From contig NC_016887.1 of assembly GCF_000284035.1 (NCBI RefSeq), positions 4,712,001-4,776,000 on the forward strand: DNA of 64,000 nt, written 5' to 3'. The position numbers and the translations under genes were made by a program. The stretch comes from Nocardia cyriacigeorgica GUH-2 (lineage in GTDB: Bacteria > Actinomycetota > Actinomycetes > Mycobacteriales > Mycobacteriaceae). Position 1 is the stretch's first letter. The number at the start of each line of letters is the position of its first letter. Positions 25,397 through 32,728 of this stretch are shown piece by piece. The notes below the pieces were generated by a model. It ran no database searches, was not told the DNA's origin, and saw only the letters and a list, made by a program, of their open reading frames with translations.

Positions 25397-27220
25397 ATGA
25401 CGAGGAAGGCACGAACCCTGAGCAAGATCACTGTCGAACAGGAACCGGGACTGACCGACACCCTGCTGACGGCCGAACTGGACGAAACCCATACCGCCCC
25501 GACTTTCACCGAATTGGGGGTGCGCCCCGAAATCGTGCGGGCGCTCGGTGAGATGGGCATCGAACGCACTTTCGCGATCCAGGAACTCACCCTGCCGCTG
25601 GCGCTGGCCGGCGAAGACCTCATCGGCCAGGCCCGCACGGGTATGGGCAAGACATTCGGATTCGGTGTGCCACTGCTGCATCGGATCGCCACCGCCGAAT
25701 CGGGCACCACCCCGCTGGACGGAACGCCGCGGGCACTGGTGATCGTGCCGACCCGCGAACTCTGCCTGCAGGTGACCAAGGACCTGGAAAACGCGAGCAA
25801 ATACCTGACCAATCATCAGGGCCCGCTGAAGGTGGTCTCCATTTACGGTGGCCGCCCCTACGAGGCGCAGATCGAGGCGTTGCGCGCCGGCGTCGACGTG
25901 GTCGTCGGCACCCCCGGCCGACTGCTCGACCTGGCCAATCAGCAGCATCTGATCCTGGGCAAGGTCGGCGTGCTCGTCCTGGACGAGGCCGACGAAATGC
26001 TCGATCTGGGCTTCCTGCCCGATATCGAACGCATTCTGGGCATGGTCCCGGATAAACGGCAGACCATGCTGTTCTCGGCCACCATGCCGGGCCCGATCAT
26101 CACCCTGGCCCGCACCTTCCTCACCCGCCCGACCCATATCCGGGCCGAGGAGCCGCACGATTCCGCAGTGCACGACCGCACCGCCCAGTTCATCTACCGG
26201 GCGCACGCGCTCGACAAGAGCGAATTGGTCGCGCGGGTGCTGCAAGCCGAGGGCCGCGGCGCCACCATGATCTTCACCCGCACCAAGCGCACCGCGCAGA
26301 AGGTGGCCGACGATCTGGCCGAGCGCGGTTTCGCGGTGGGCGCGGTGCACGGCGATCTGGGCCAGATCGCGCGCGAGAAGGCGCTGGCCAAGTTCCGTAA
26401 GGGCACCATCGACGTGCTGGTCGCCACCGATGTGGCCGCCCGCGGCATCGATATCGACGACGTCACCCACGTCATCAACTATCAGTGCCCCGAGGACGAG
26501 AAGACCTACGTGCACCGCATCGGCCGTACCGGCCGGGCCGGGCGCACCGGCGTCGCGGTGACGCTGATCGACTGGGACGAACTCAACCGCTGGGCCGGCA
26601 TCGACAAGGCCCTCGGCCTCGGCATCCCCGAGCCGGTCGAAACGTATTCGCGTTCACCGCATCTGTTCTCGGATCTGGGCATCCCGGAAGGTGTCACCGG
26701 CACCATCCGCAAGCCCAAGCCGGAACGCGACGAGGACGCCGAGGTCGTCGAGCGACCCGAGCGCACCCCGCGCAAGCGCAACCGCAGGCGCACCCGTGGC
26801 GGCAAGCCGATCGACGGCGAGGCCACCACGAGCACCGGCGACGCCGGCGAGCAGGGCGAGGCGGAGGCCGGTTCGGCTCCTGCCGAGGACGCTGCCGGTG
26901 ACGAGGGCGAACGTCCGGCGCGGCGCAGGCGTCGCCGGCGCAAGTCCACGGCCGAGGACGGCGCCGACACCGGCGCCGCCGAAGCCACCGGCGAGCCCAG
27001 CGACACCGCCGAGGCGACCAGCACGGCCGAGGTGAACGGCGCTGCTGAGGCACGCACCGCCGCGGCACCGGCGGCCGAGACCACCGACACCGAGGCCGAG
27101 GGCGAGCAGCCCGCGCGTCGCAGGCGTCGCCGCCGCAAGCCGGCCGGCGAATCCGCGGAAGCCTCCGCCGATGCGGCCACGCCGGTCGAGGCGAACAGCA
27201 CGGCGGGCGTCTCCGCCTGA
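25397..27220 (+). CDS. DEAD-box ATP-dependent RNA helicase with Arg-rich tail
   Basis: A 607-residue helicase. Core motifs: FAIQELTLPLAL (Q), ARTGMGKTFGF (I), PTRELCLQV (Ia), GTPGRLLDL, VLDEADEMLDLGF (II), FSATMP (III), ARGIDIDDV (V) and HRIGRTGRAGR (VI). From about residue 435 follows a 170-residue low-complexity Ala/Glu/Thr tail with two copies of ARRRRRRRK and a basic RKRNRRRTRGGK, likely for RNA binding. It unwinds RNA in ribosome assembly or mRNA decay (Rv3211/RhlE type). The ATG has no good Shine-Dalgarno, but GAGGAAGG inside the frame points to CTG at 25418 as a possible true start. Confidence 0.92.
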   Translation: MTRKARTLSKITVEQEPGLTDTLLTAELDETHTAPTFTELGVRPEIVRALGEMGIERTFAIQELTLPLALAGEDLIGQARTGMGKTFGFGVPLLHRIATAESGTTPLDGTPRALVIVPTRELCLQVTKDLENASKYLTNHQGPLKVVSIYGGRPYEAQIEALRAGVDVVVGTPGRLLDLANQQHLILGKVGVLVLDEADEMLDLGFLPDIERILGMVPDKRQTMLFSATMPGPIITLARTFLTRPTHIRAEEPHDSAVHDRTAQFIYRAHALDKSELVARVLQAEGRGATMIFTRTKRTAQKVADDLAERGFAVGAVHGDLGQIAREKALAKFRKGTIDVLVATDVAARGIDIDDVTHVINYQCPEDEKTYVHRIGRTGRAGRTGVAVTLIDWDELNRWAGIDKALGLGIPEPVETYSRSPHLFSDLGIPEGVTGTIRKPKPERDEDAEVVERPERTPRKRNRRRTRGGKPIDGEATTSTGDAGEQGEAEAGSAPAEDAAGDEGERPARRRRRRRKSTAEDGADTGAAEATGEPSDTAEATSTAEVNGAAEARTAAAPAAETTDTEAEGEQPARRRRRRRKPAGESAEASADAATPVEANSTAGVSA

Positions 27221-27233
27221 TCGAACACCCCCG

Positions 27234-27272
27234 AAATGCTGGTGGGCGCGAACCGCGTCCACCAGCATTTTT
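27234..27272 (+). terminator. Intrinsic terminator of the DEAD-box helicase gene
   Basis: Arms AAATGCTGGTGG (27234-27245) and CCACCAGCATTT (27259-27270) with a 13-nt loop, followed by more T residues. It lies 14 bp after the stop. Confidence 0.85.
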
Positions 27273-27366
27273 CGTCTGCGAGCAGTGGCGCGCGCCCACT
27301 CCCGGCACGCACCGACGCCGCCGGCCGCCGGGCACGGCGATGTCATCGGCGCTCGCACCGATCCGC

Positions 27367-27372
27367 TAATCT
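27367..27372 (+). promoter_or_regulatory. Leaderless -10 element of the PQQ-like gene
   Basis: TAATCT followed by 7 nt (cgcacac) and GTG at 27380. It supports the GTG over the open frame that reaches back into the terminator. Confidence 0.5.
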
Positions 27373-27379
27373 CGCACAC

Positions 27380-28606
27380 GTGCTCGCACCCGAGCGGCGG
27401 ACCCGCGCCGACATCCTCATCGCGGTCGCGATCGCCCTCGTACTGGCGATCGCGGCTCTGGTGGTGTGGATCCAGTCGGATGCGCGCGGCACCGAGTCGG
27501 CCGTCGCCGATACCCCCGTCGACACCCCGCCTGCCGCATCGGCGCTGCCCACCGCGCTGCGCGAACTCTGGCGCGCGCCCGATGGGGCGAGCACCGAGGC
27601 GCTCACCTCCGGTGGCGTGGTGGTCACCGCGGACGGCGGCACCGTCACCGGACGCGATCCGCGCACGGGAAACGAGATCTGGCACTACCGGCGCGATATT
27701 CCGCTGTGCGGCGTGCAATCCCAGTTCGGCACCGTGATCGCGGTGTATCGCGACGACCGCGGATGCAGCCAGACCACCATGCTGCTCGGCTCGGACGGCT
27801 CGCGCACCACCGCCCGCAGCAGCGATATGGACTCCGAGATCGCACTGTCGGTCGACGGCACCTACGTGCTGGCTCAGGGGCCGCGCCGGCTGGAGATGTG
27901 GCGTTCGGATCTGGTTCGCACCCTCGAGTACGGCCATGTCGAGGCCAAAGAGATCCCCAAATCCCAGCCGCGCCAAGGCTGTTCGCTGATATCGGCGAGC
28001 TCGAGCCCGTCTCGGCTCGCGGTACTCGAGCGCTGCCCCGGCGACGCCGCCAACCGGCTGACGGCCCTGGATCCGGCGCCCAAGGACTACCGCGTGCCCA
28101 AGGAATTCGGTTCCCGCGTGCTGAACGGACCCGGTGCCGATTCACCCGACGCGGAAGTGATCGCGGTGTCGGACAACAGGATCGTGGTCTACCTGCCGGG
28201 CACCACCGCACCCGAGCCCGCACCGCCACGGCTGGCAGTGTTCGATGCCACCGGCAATCCGCTGGTCTCACACGAACTTTCGGCTCCGCTGACCGAGACG
28301 ACCACCACCACCCGGATCGGTTCGGCCTATCTGGTGTTCACCGGCAACAGCCTGATCGCCTTGAATGCCAGTACCTTCGACCCGGTGTGGACCGCCGCGG
28401 GCGCGCTCGGCGGCCCCGCGTTGATGGCCGGTCACATCCTCATGCCGGTCGAGGGCGCCATTGCCGCACTCGACCCGGCCACGGGGGCGGAGACCACCCG
28501 TATTCCGGTGGAGCGCACGGGCTATGACGGCTCCCCCATCGCGCTCGGTGTGCTCGGCGACGTCGTTCTCGAGCATCGCGGCGATCAGCTGGTGGCGTTC
28601 GGCTGA
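27380..28606 (+). CDS. Membrane-anchored PQQ-like beta-propeller protein (Rv3212-like)
   Basis: A 408-residue type II membrane protein: short basic N-terminus (LAPERRTRADI), one membrane segment (LIAVAIALVLAIAALVVWI) and an outside domain with repeated propeller strands (GGTVTGRDPRTGNEIWHYRRD, ALNASTFDPVWTAAG, AIAALDPATGAETTRIPV). Paired Cys residues (LCGVQ/RGCSQ; GCSLI/RCPGD) suggest disulfides. In mycobacteria the homologue Rv3212 sits at the same place, next to the helicase; I recall a link to growth and septum proteins but cannot verify it. The start was set by the -10 spacing. Confidence 0.75.
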   Translation: MLAPERRTRADILIAVAIALVLAIAALVVWIQSDARGTESAVADTPVDTPPAASALPTALRELWRAPDGASTEALTSGGVVVTADGGTVTGRDPRTGNEIWHYRRDIPLCGVQSQFGTVIAVYRDDRGCSQTTMLLGSDGSRTTARSSDMDSEIALSVDGTYVLAQGPRRLEMWRSDLVRTLEYGHVEAKEIPKSQPRQGCSLISASSSPSRLAVLERCPGDAANRLTALDPAPKDYRVPKEFGSRVLNGPGADSPDAEVIAVSDNRIVVYLPGTTAPEPAPPRLAVFDATGNPLVSHELSAPLTETTTTTRIGSAYLVFTGNSLIALNASTFDPVWTAAGALGGPALMAGHILMPVEGAIAALDPATGAETTRIPVERTGYDGSPIALGVLGDVVLEHRGDQLVAFG

Positions 28607-28791
28607 GCCCCGTTTCTGTCGGTGCCTCCTGGCACACTCACCGCCATGCGCAGGGCAGCCACGAACCCCACCACAGCCCCGAGCCTGGGCAGCGCCGACC
28701 TGGAGGCGTCCGCCGGGCGCGGTGGCGGCGTCGACCGAGTGACACCGTCGCGCTCCACCGACGGACGCACCCCGCTCGAGCGCGGTGGCTC

Positions 28792-29412
28792 ATGATGGAT
28801 CACATGTCCGAACTCGAGCACGCCCGGCTGATCGTCCTGCGCCACGGGGAGACCACGTGGTCCGCGCAACGCAAACACACCAGCATCACCGACCTGCCGC
28901 TCACCGAGCGTGGCGAACAGCAGGCCCGCGCGGCCGGACAGCTGCTCACCGACCTGAAACTGCGCACCTCGCTCGTGTACACCAGCCCTCGGCTGCGCGC
29001 GACGCACACCGCGGAACTGGCCGGGCTCGCATCGGCCGTCATCGACACCGACCTGGCCGAATGGGATTACGGCGACTACGAGGGCCGCACCACCGCCGAG
29101 ATCCGCGAGACGGTGCCCGGCTGGACGGTCTGGACCCACCCGGTGCCCGGCGGGGAATCCGCCGAGCAGGTCCGCGCCCGCGCCGACCGGGTCCTGTCCA
29201 CCGTCACCGAACAGCTCGCCGAACGTGATGTGGTGCTGGTCGGGCACGGGCATTTCTCCCGCGTGCTCATCGCCCGCTGGTGTGAGTTCGAGGTGCGCGA
29301 AGGTCGCCGGTTCGCCATGTCGACCGGCGCGGTCAGCGTGCTCGGCTACGACCACGGCGCGGCCACCGTGCGCGGCCACAACCTCGTCCCGGCCGAGGAG
29401 TTGGCGCGATGA
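28792..29412 (+). CDS. Histidine-phosphatase superfamily protein (Gpm2/Rv3214-like acid phosphatase)
   Basis: A 206-residue phosphatase. Catalytic parts are LIVLRHGETTWSAQRKH (RHGE), VYTSPRLRATHTAEL, LAEWDYGDYEGRTTAEI and DVVLVGHGHFSRVLIARW with the second His. The residues fit a broad-specificity phosphatase rather than glycolytic phosphoglycerate mutase; the mycobacterial homologue is an acid phosphatase. The start may be any of the ATGs at 28792, 28795 or 28804; none has a strong Shine-Dalgarno. Its stop overlaps the next start by 4 bp (ATGA), heading a three-gene operon. Confidence 0.87.
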   Translation: MMDHMSELEHARLIVLRHGETTWSAQRKHTSITDLPLTERGEQQARAAGQLLTDLKLRTSLVYTSPRLRATHTAELAGLASAVIDTDLAEWDYGDYEGRTTAEIRETVPGWTVWTHPVPGGESAEQVRARADRVLSTVTEQLAERDVVLVGHGHFSRVLIARWCEFEVREGRRFAMSTGAVSVLGYDHGAATVRGHNLVPAEELAR

Positions 29413-29894
29413 CCGGCACCGCGATCCGCCGTGCGGTCCCCGAGGATGTGCCCGCCCTGGTCGAGCTGGTCTACGACCTGGCCGAATACGAGAAGGCCAG
29501 GCACGAGTGCACCCTCACCGCCGAACAACTGCGCACCGCGCTGTTCGGGCCCGCGCCCGCCCTGTTCGCCCATGTCGCCACCCTGGATGAGCAGGTCGTC
29601 GGGTGTGCCATCTGGTTCCTGAACTACTCCACCTGGGACGGTGTGCACGGCATCTACCTGGAGGATCTGTTCGTCAAGCCGCAGGCGCGCGGCACCGGGC
29701 TCGGTAAGGCGCTGATCGCGGCGCTGGCCGAGGAGGCTGTGCGCAACGGATACAGCCGGGTGTCCTGGTCGGTGCTCACCTGGAACACCCCGTCGATCGA
29801 GTTCTACGAATCCCTGGGCGCGGACGTCCAGGACGACTGGGTGGGCTACCGGTTGTCCGGGGCGGCGCTGACGGCCCTGGCCGGGAGTCGCTGA
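29409..29894 (+). CDS. GNAT N-acetyltransferase (diamine acetyltransferase-like)
   Basis: A 161-residue acetyltransferase. The acetyl-CoA loop is FVKPQARGTGLGKALIAAL (Q/RxxGxG/A); the N-terminal AIRRAVPEDVPALVELVYDLAEYEKA, with AIWFLNYSTWDGVHGIYLEDLFV and VLTWNTPSIEFYESLGA, resembles spermidine/spermine and thialysine acetyltransferases of the SSAT type. The substrate is probably a small amine. It overlaps the phosphatase by 4 bp and the endonuclease V gene by 1 bp, so the three are translationally coupled. Confidence 0.87.
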   Translation: MTGTAIRRAVPEDVPALVELVYDLAEYEKARHECTLTAEQLRTALFGPAPALFAHVATLDEQVVGCAIWFLNYSTWDGVHGIYLEDLFVKPQARGTGLGKALIAALAEEAVRNGYSRVSWSVLTWNTPSIEFYESLGADVQDDWVGYRLSGAALTALAGSR

Positions 29895-30574
29895 TGCGGC
29901 TGTCGCTACCGCAGCGGTGGCCGGCCTCGGACGCCGAGGCGAAGGCGATGCAGGACGAGCTGCGGCCACTGGTACGGGCCGAGAACCCGCGACCACCACG
30001 GTTTCGCACCATCGCCGGGCTCGACTCCGCCTACCACGATGACGGCACCGTCGCCGCCGCCATCGTCGTGGTGGATGCGCAGACCCTCGACACCGTCGAC
30101 ACCGCCGTGGCCTACGGCACCACCACCTTCCCCTACATTCCCGGATTGCTCTCGTTCCGCGAGATGCCCACCACCGTGACCGCGCTCGAACAGCTGACGA
30201 CCACGCCCGACCTGATGGTCTGTGATGCCCAGGGCCTGGCCCACCCGCGCCGCTTCGGCTTCGCCTGCCATGTCGGCCTCGTCACCGGACTGCCGACGAT
30301 CGGGGTGGCCAAATCCGCGTGGGGCGACTGCCCGGAGCCGGGACCGGAGCGCGGCGCGCAGGCCGACATCACCATCGACGGCGAGATCGTCGGCCGGGTC
30401 CTGCGCACCCGCGCCGGAGTGAAGCCGGTGTTCGTCTCGGTGGGCCACCTGATCGACCTGGACACCGCCTGCGCTCAGGTGCTCGCGCTGACGCCGCGCT
30501 ACCGGCTACCGGAGACGACTCGACGCGCCGATCACCTGTGCCGTCAGGCGCTGAAAGACGCGATCGCCCGCTGA
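29894..30574 (+). CDS. nfi: Endonuclease V (deoxyinosine 3' endonuclease)
   Basis: A 226-residue Nfi protein. Conserved parts are IAGLDSAY with Asp44, YIPGLLSFRE with Glu90, DAQGLAHPRRFGFACHVG with Asp111 and GVAKSAWG. Endonuclease V cuts DNA (or RNA) at the second phosphodiester 3' to inosine. The usual DGQG reads DAQG here, a mild change. The start ATG shares one base with the GNAT stop. Last gene of the phosphatase-GNAT-nfi operon; it is convergent with a membrane-protein gene. Confidence 0.9.
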   Translation: MRLSLPQRWPASDAEAKAMQDELRPLVRAENPRPPRFRTIAGLDSAYHDDGTVAAAIVVVDAQTLDTVDTAVAYGTTTFPYIPGLLSFREMPTTVTALEQLTTTPDLMVCDAQGLAHPRRFGFACHVGLVTGLPTIGVAKSAWGDCPEPGPERGAQADITIDGEIVGRVLRTRAGVKPVFVSVGHLIDLDTACAQVLALTPRYRLPETTRRADHLCRQALKDAIAR

Positions 30575-30683
30575 GCCGATCGTGCCGGGCTCGATCGTTC
30601 GATCAGCCGATCGTCGGTGGGTTCGCCTCGAGCACCTTTGATCAGCGCGGCCGACGGCGTGCGGGCAGGTTCGGAAGCGCCCC

Positions 30684-31100
30684 TCAGTCCGGGTCGATCC
30701 CGTACTCGCGCGCCATCCACCGACTGGTGGCCGGTGTGAACAACAACACCAGCGCGCCGACCACCACCACGCCGAGCAATGCCCCGTAGAACGGCTGATG
30801 GGAATCGGTCAGCAACGACCACACCACCGGCAACAGCAGCAGCTGTGCGATCACCGCGATGGCACGACCCCAGCGCTGGCCGAGCAGCAGGCCGATGCCC
30901 GCGGCGAGCACCGCACCGCCCAGGATCACGAACCACGCGGCCGTGCCGTAACCGCTGGCCTGGCTCTGATCGTGACCGAGCAGACCACGCACCACCAGCA
31001 CGATCGCCACCGTCACCGCGACGGCGCCCTCCAAGGCCACCAGCCCACCGGCGCCACGCACCGTGCCCGGCACCGTTCCGACGTCATCTCGCTCAGCCAC
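30684..31100 (-). CDS. Four-segment integral membrane protein, unknown function (Rv3217c-like)
   Basis: A 138-residue protein with four predicted membrane segments (LVALEGAVAVTVAIVLVV; AWFVILGGAVLAAGIGLLL; AIAVIAQLLLLPVVWSLL; GALLGVVVVGALVLLF). No catalytic motif is seen. The location before the lipid kinase gene matches Rv3217c. GTG start with TACCCT exactly 6 nt upstream, so it is probably leaderless. Divergent from the diacylglycerol-kinase family gene, convergent with nfi. Confidence 0.75.
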   Translation of the reverse strand: MAERDDVGTVPGTVRGAGGLVALEGAVAVTVAIVLVVRGLLGHDQSQASGYGTAAWFVILGGAVLAAGIGLLLGQRWGRAIAVIAQLLLLPVVWSLLTDSHQPFYGALLGVVVVGALVLLFTPATSRWMAREYGIDPD

Positions 31101-31106
31101 CCGACC

Positions 31107-31112
31107 AGGGTA
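31107..31112 (-). promoter_or_regulatory. Leaderless -10 element of the small membrane-protein gene
   Basis: On the minus strand TACCCT, 6 nt (ggtcgg), then GTG at 31100. The divergent leaderless promoter at 31165 is only 53 bp away. Confidence 0.5.
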
Positions 31113-31164
31113 GGTCGCGGGCTCGACGGCCGTGGCATCGGCCGAACCGGTAACCCGGCTGAAT

Positions 31165-31170
31165 TAAGGT
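31165..31170 (+). promoter_or_regulatory. Leaderless -10 element of the lipid kinase gene
   Basis: TAAGGT, 6 nt (gcgtag), then GTG at 31177. The AAGG could also act weakly in ribosome binding if a leader existed. Confidence 0.5.
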
Positions 31171-31176
31171 GCGTAG

Positions 31177-32121
31177 GTGCGGACGTTGTTGATCGTGAAT
31201 CCGAATGCCACCTCTACCACCGCGGCCACCAGGGATCTGCTGGCACACGCGCTGGAGAGCCGGACGCAATTGACCGTCGCCCATACCCAGCATCGCGGCC
31301 ATGCCGCCGAGCTCGCCCAGTGGGCGGCGACCAATGAGATGGATCTCATCGTGGTGCACGGCGGCGACGGCACCGTCAACGAGACGATCAACGGATTCCT
31401 GCCGCTGCCGCAGGTGGACGACGGCCAGGCGTGGCGGCCTCGGCTCGGCGTGATCCCCGGCGGCTCGGCCAATGTCTTTGCCCGCGCCCTCGGCCTGAAA
31501 CCCGATCCGGTCGCGGCCACCAACCAGCTGATCGACCTGCTGTCGGTGAACGACGACCGGCGCATCGGGCTCGGCATCGCCGACGATCGATGGTTCTGCT
31601 TCAGCGCGGGAGTGGGCCTGGATGCCGACGTGTGCGAGGCCATCGACGCCAGTCGTGCGAACGGAAAAGCCGCCACTCCGGTGCGTTATCTGGCGACCAC
31701 GGTGCGCCAGTTCTTCCGGGCCAAACGGCACAAGCCCGAGGCCACCGTCATCGTCCCCGGGCACGACCCGGTCGAGGGTGTGCATTACGCATTCGTGACC
31801 AACACCAGTCCGTGGACCTATCTGAACGCCACCCCCGTGCGCACCAACCCCGGTACCGCCTTCGAATCCGGGCTCGGTGTGTTCGCCATGCGATCCATGG
31901 CGTTGCTGCCGACGTTGCGGGTCGCGGGCCAACTTCTGGCACCGAACGGAAACCCGAAGTCACGCAAATTGTTTCGCGAAGACGACGTGGCGTCGGTGCG
32001 AATCGAGACCGATCAGGAGATCGGCCTGCAAATCGATGGCGACTTCATCGGCAAACGCAACGTGGTGGATTTCACCGCGGTCCCCGACGTGCTGGAAGTC
32101 GTCGCGCCGCGCCCTTCGTGA
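31177..32121 (+). CDS. Diacylglycerol kinase-family lipid kinase (Rv3218-like)
   Basis: A 314-residue DAGK-catalytic protein: LLIVNPNATSTTAATRDLLAHAL at the N-terminus, the nucleotide loop VVHGGDGTVNETINGF, GVIPGGSANVFARALGL, and a C-terminal barrel ending VRIETDQEIGLQIDGDFIG. The family phosphorylates diacylglycerol or related lipids. It lacks a membrane segment and is probably a peripheral membrane enzyme. It lies upstream of whiB1, as in mycobacteria; a 250-bp gap separates them. Confidence 0.87.
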   Translation: MRTLLIVNPNATSTTAATRDLLAHALESRTQLTVAHTQHRGHAAELAQWAATNEMDLIVVHGGDGTVNETINGFLPLPQVDDGQAWRPRLGVIPGGSANVFARALGLKPDPVAATNQLIDLLSVNDDRRIGLGIADDRWFCFSAGVGLDADVCEAIDASRANGKAATPVRYLATTVRQFFRAKRHKPEATVIVPGHDPVEGVHYAFVTNTSPWTYLNATPVRTNPGTAFESGLGVFAMRSMALLPTLRVAGQLLAPNGNPKSRKLFREDDVASVRIETDQEIGLQIDGDFIGKRNVVDFTAVPDVLEVVAPRPS

Positions 32122-32266
32122 GACGCGCCGGAGTGAAAAACATCGCTGTTGTGCTGCGAAAACCCGGCGGAGCGAGTACAAAGGACCGGGCAAGCTCCCC
32201 TTGCGGGACCTTCAGAGCGTGAGCTTCCCCACGGTGACCTGGATACCTATTGACATCTACGGTGTT

Positions 32267-32282
32267 CGTGAAAGCATTCACA
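32267..32282. promoter_or_regulatory. CRP-type operator upstream of whiB1
   Basis: CGTGA-AAGCAT-TCACA, an exact GTGA-N6-TCAC palindrome centred about 97 bp before the whiB1 ATG. M. tuberculosis whiB1 is known to be controlled by the cAMP receptor protein. A TTGACA lies at 32250-32255, so the operator may overlap a promoter; a second partial site is seen near 32315. Confidence 0.55.
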
Positions 32283-32371
32283 AGCAACCGTGCGGAAATC
32301 TTCAGGTCGCACAAGTGAACTATCCACAAACCATCGGCGCCATTTGTGGCGCCCAGTGAAGGAGCAGAGGA

Positions 32372-32626
32372 ATGGACTGGCGCCACAAGGCCATCTGTCG
32401 CGACGAGGACCCCGAACTGTTCTTCCCGGTGGGTAACAGTGGTCCGGCGCTCGCGCAGATTGCCGATGCCAAGCTGGTCTGCGCTCGATGCCCCGTCACC
32501 GCCGACTGCCTGTCGTGGGCCCTGAAGTCCGGACAGGATGCCGGTGTGTGGGGAGGCATGAGCGAAGACGAGCGTCGGGCGCTCAAACGCCGCAACGCGC
32601 GCACCCGCACCCGCACGGTCGTCTGA
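32372..32626 (+). CDS. whiB1: Transcriptional regulator WhiB1
   Basis: An 84-residue Wbl protein. Four cluster-binding Cys are at 9, 37, 40 and 46 (AIC, LVCARC, DC), followed by the GVWGGMS turn and a basic C-terminus (RRALKRRNARTRTRT). WhiB1 holds a nitric-oxide-sensitive [4Fe-4S] cluster, binds the principal sigma factor and is essential in mycobacteria. The ATG follows GAAGGAG. Promoter region carries a CRP-type operator. Three hairpins follow the gene, the first covering the stop codon. Confidence 0.95.
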   Translation: MDWRHKAICRDEDPELFFPVGNSGPALAQIADAKLVCARCPVTADCLSWALKSGQDAGVWGGMSEDERRALKRRNARTRTRTVV

Positions 32627-32710
32627 CCCTCGGTCAGACGAGCGATTCGGGCCCCAGCCCGGACCCGAATCGCATTCGGCCCGGCACCCTAGAGGTGCCG
32701 GGCTTGTTGT
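32620..32710 (+). terminator. Three tandem hairpins ending whiB1
   Basis: Hairpin 1: CGTCTGACC/GGTCAGACG (32620-32640) spans the whiB1 stop. Hairpin 2: CGATTCGGG/CCCGAATCG (32643-32651 with 32664-32672). Hairpin 3: GCCCGGCACC/GGTGCCGGGC (32679-32703) followed by TTGTTGTTT, a proper intrinsic terminator. All arms are perfect. Confidence 0.8.
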
Positions 32711-32728
32711 TTGTCGGGCTGAAAACGG

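Noticed and set aside
32315..32328. Second CRP site before whiB1
   Set aside because: GTGA is followed by CACA rather than TCAC at the proper spacing; only a partial match.
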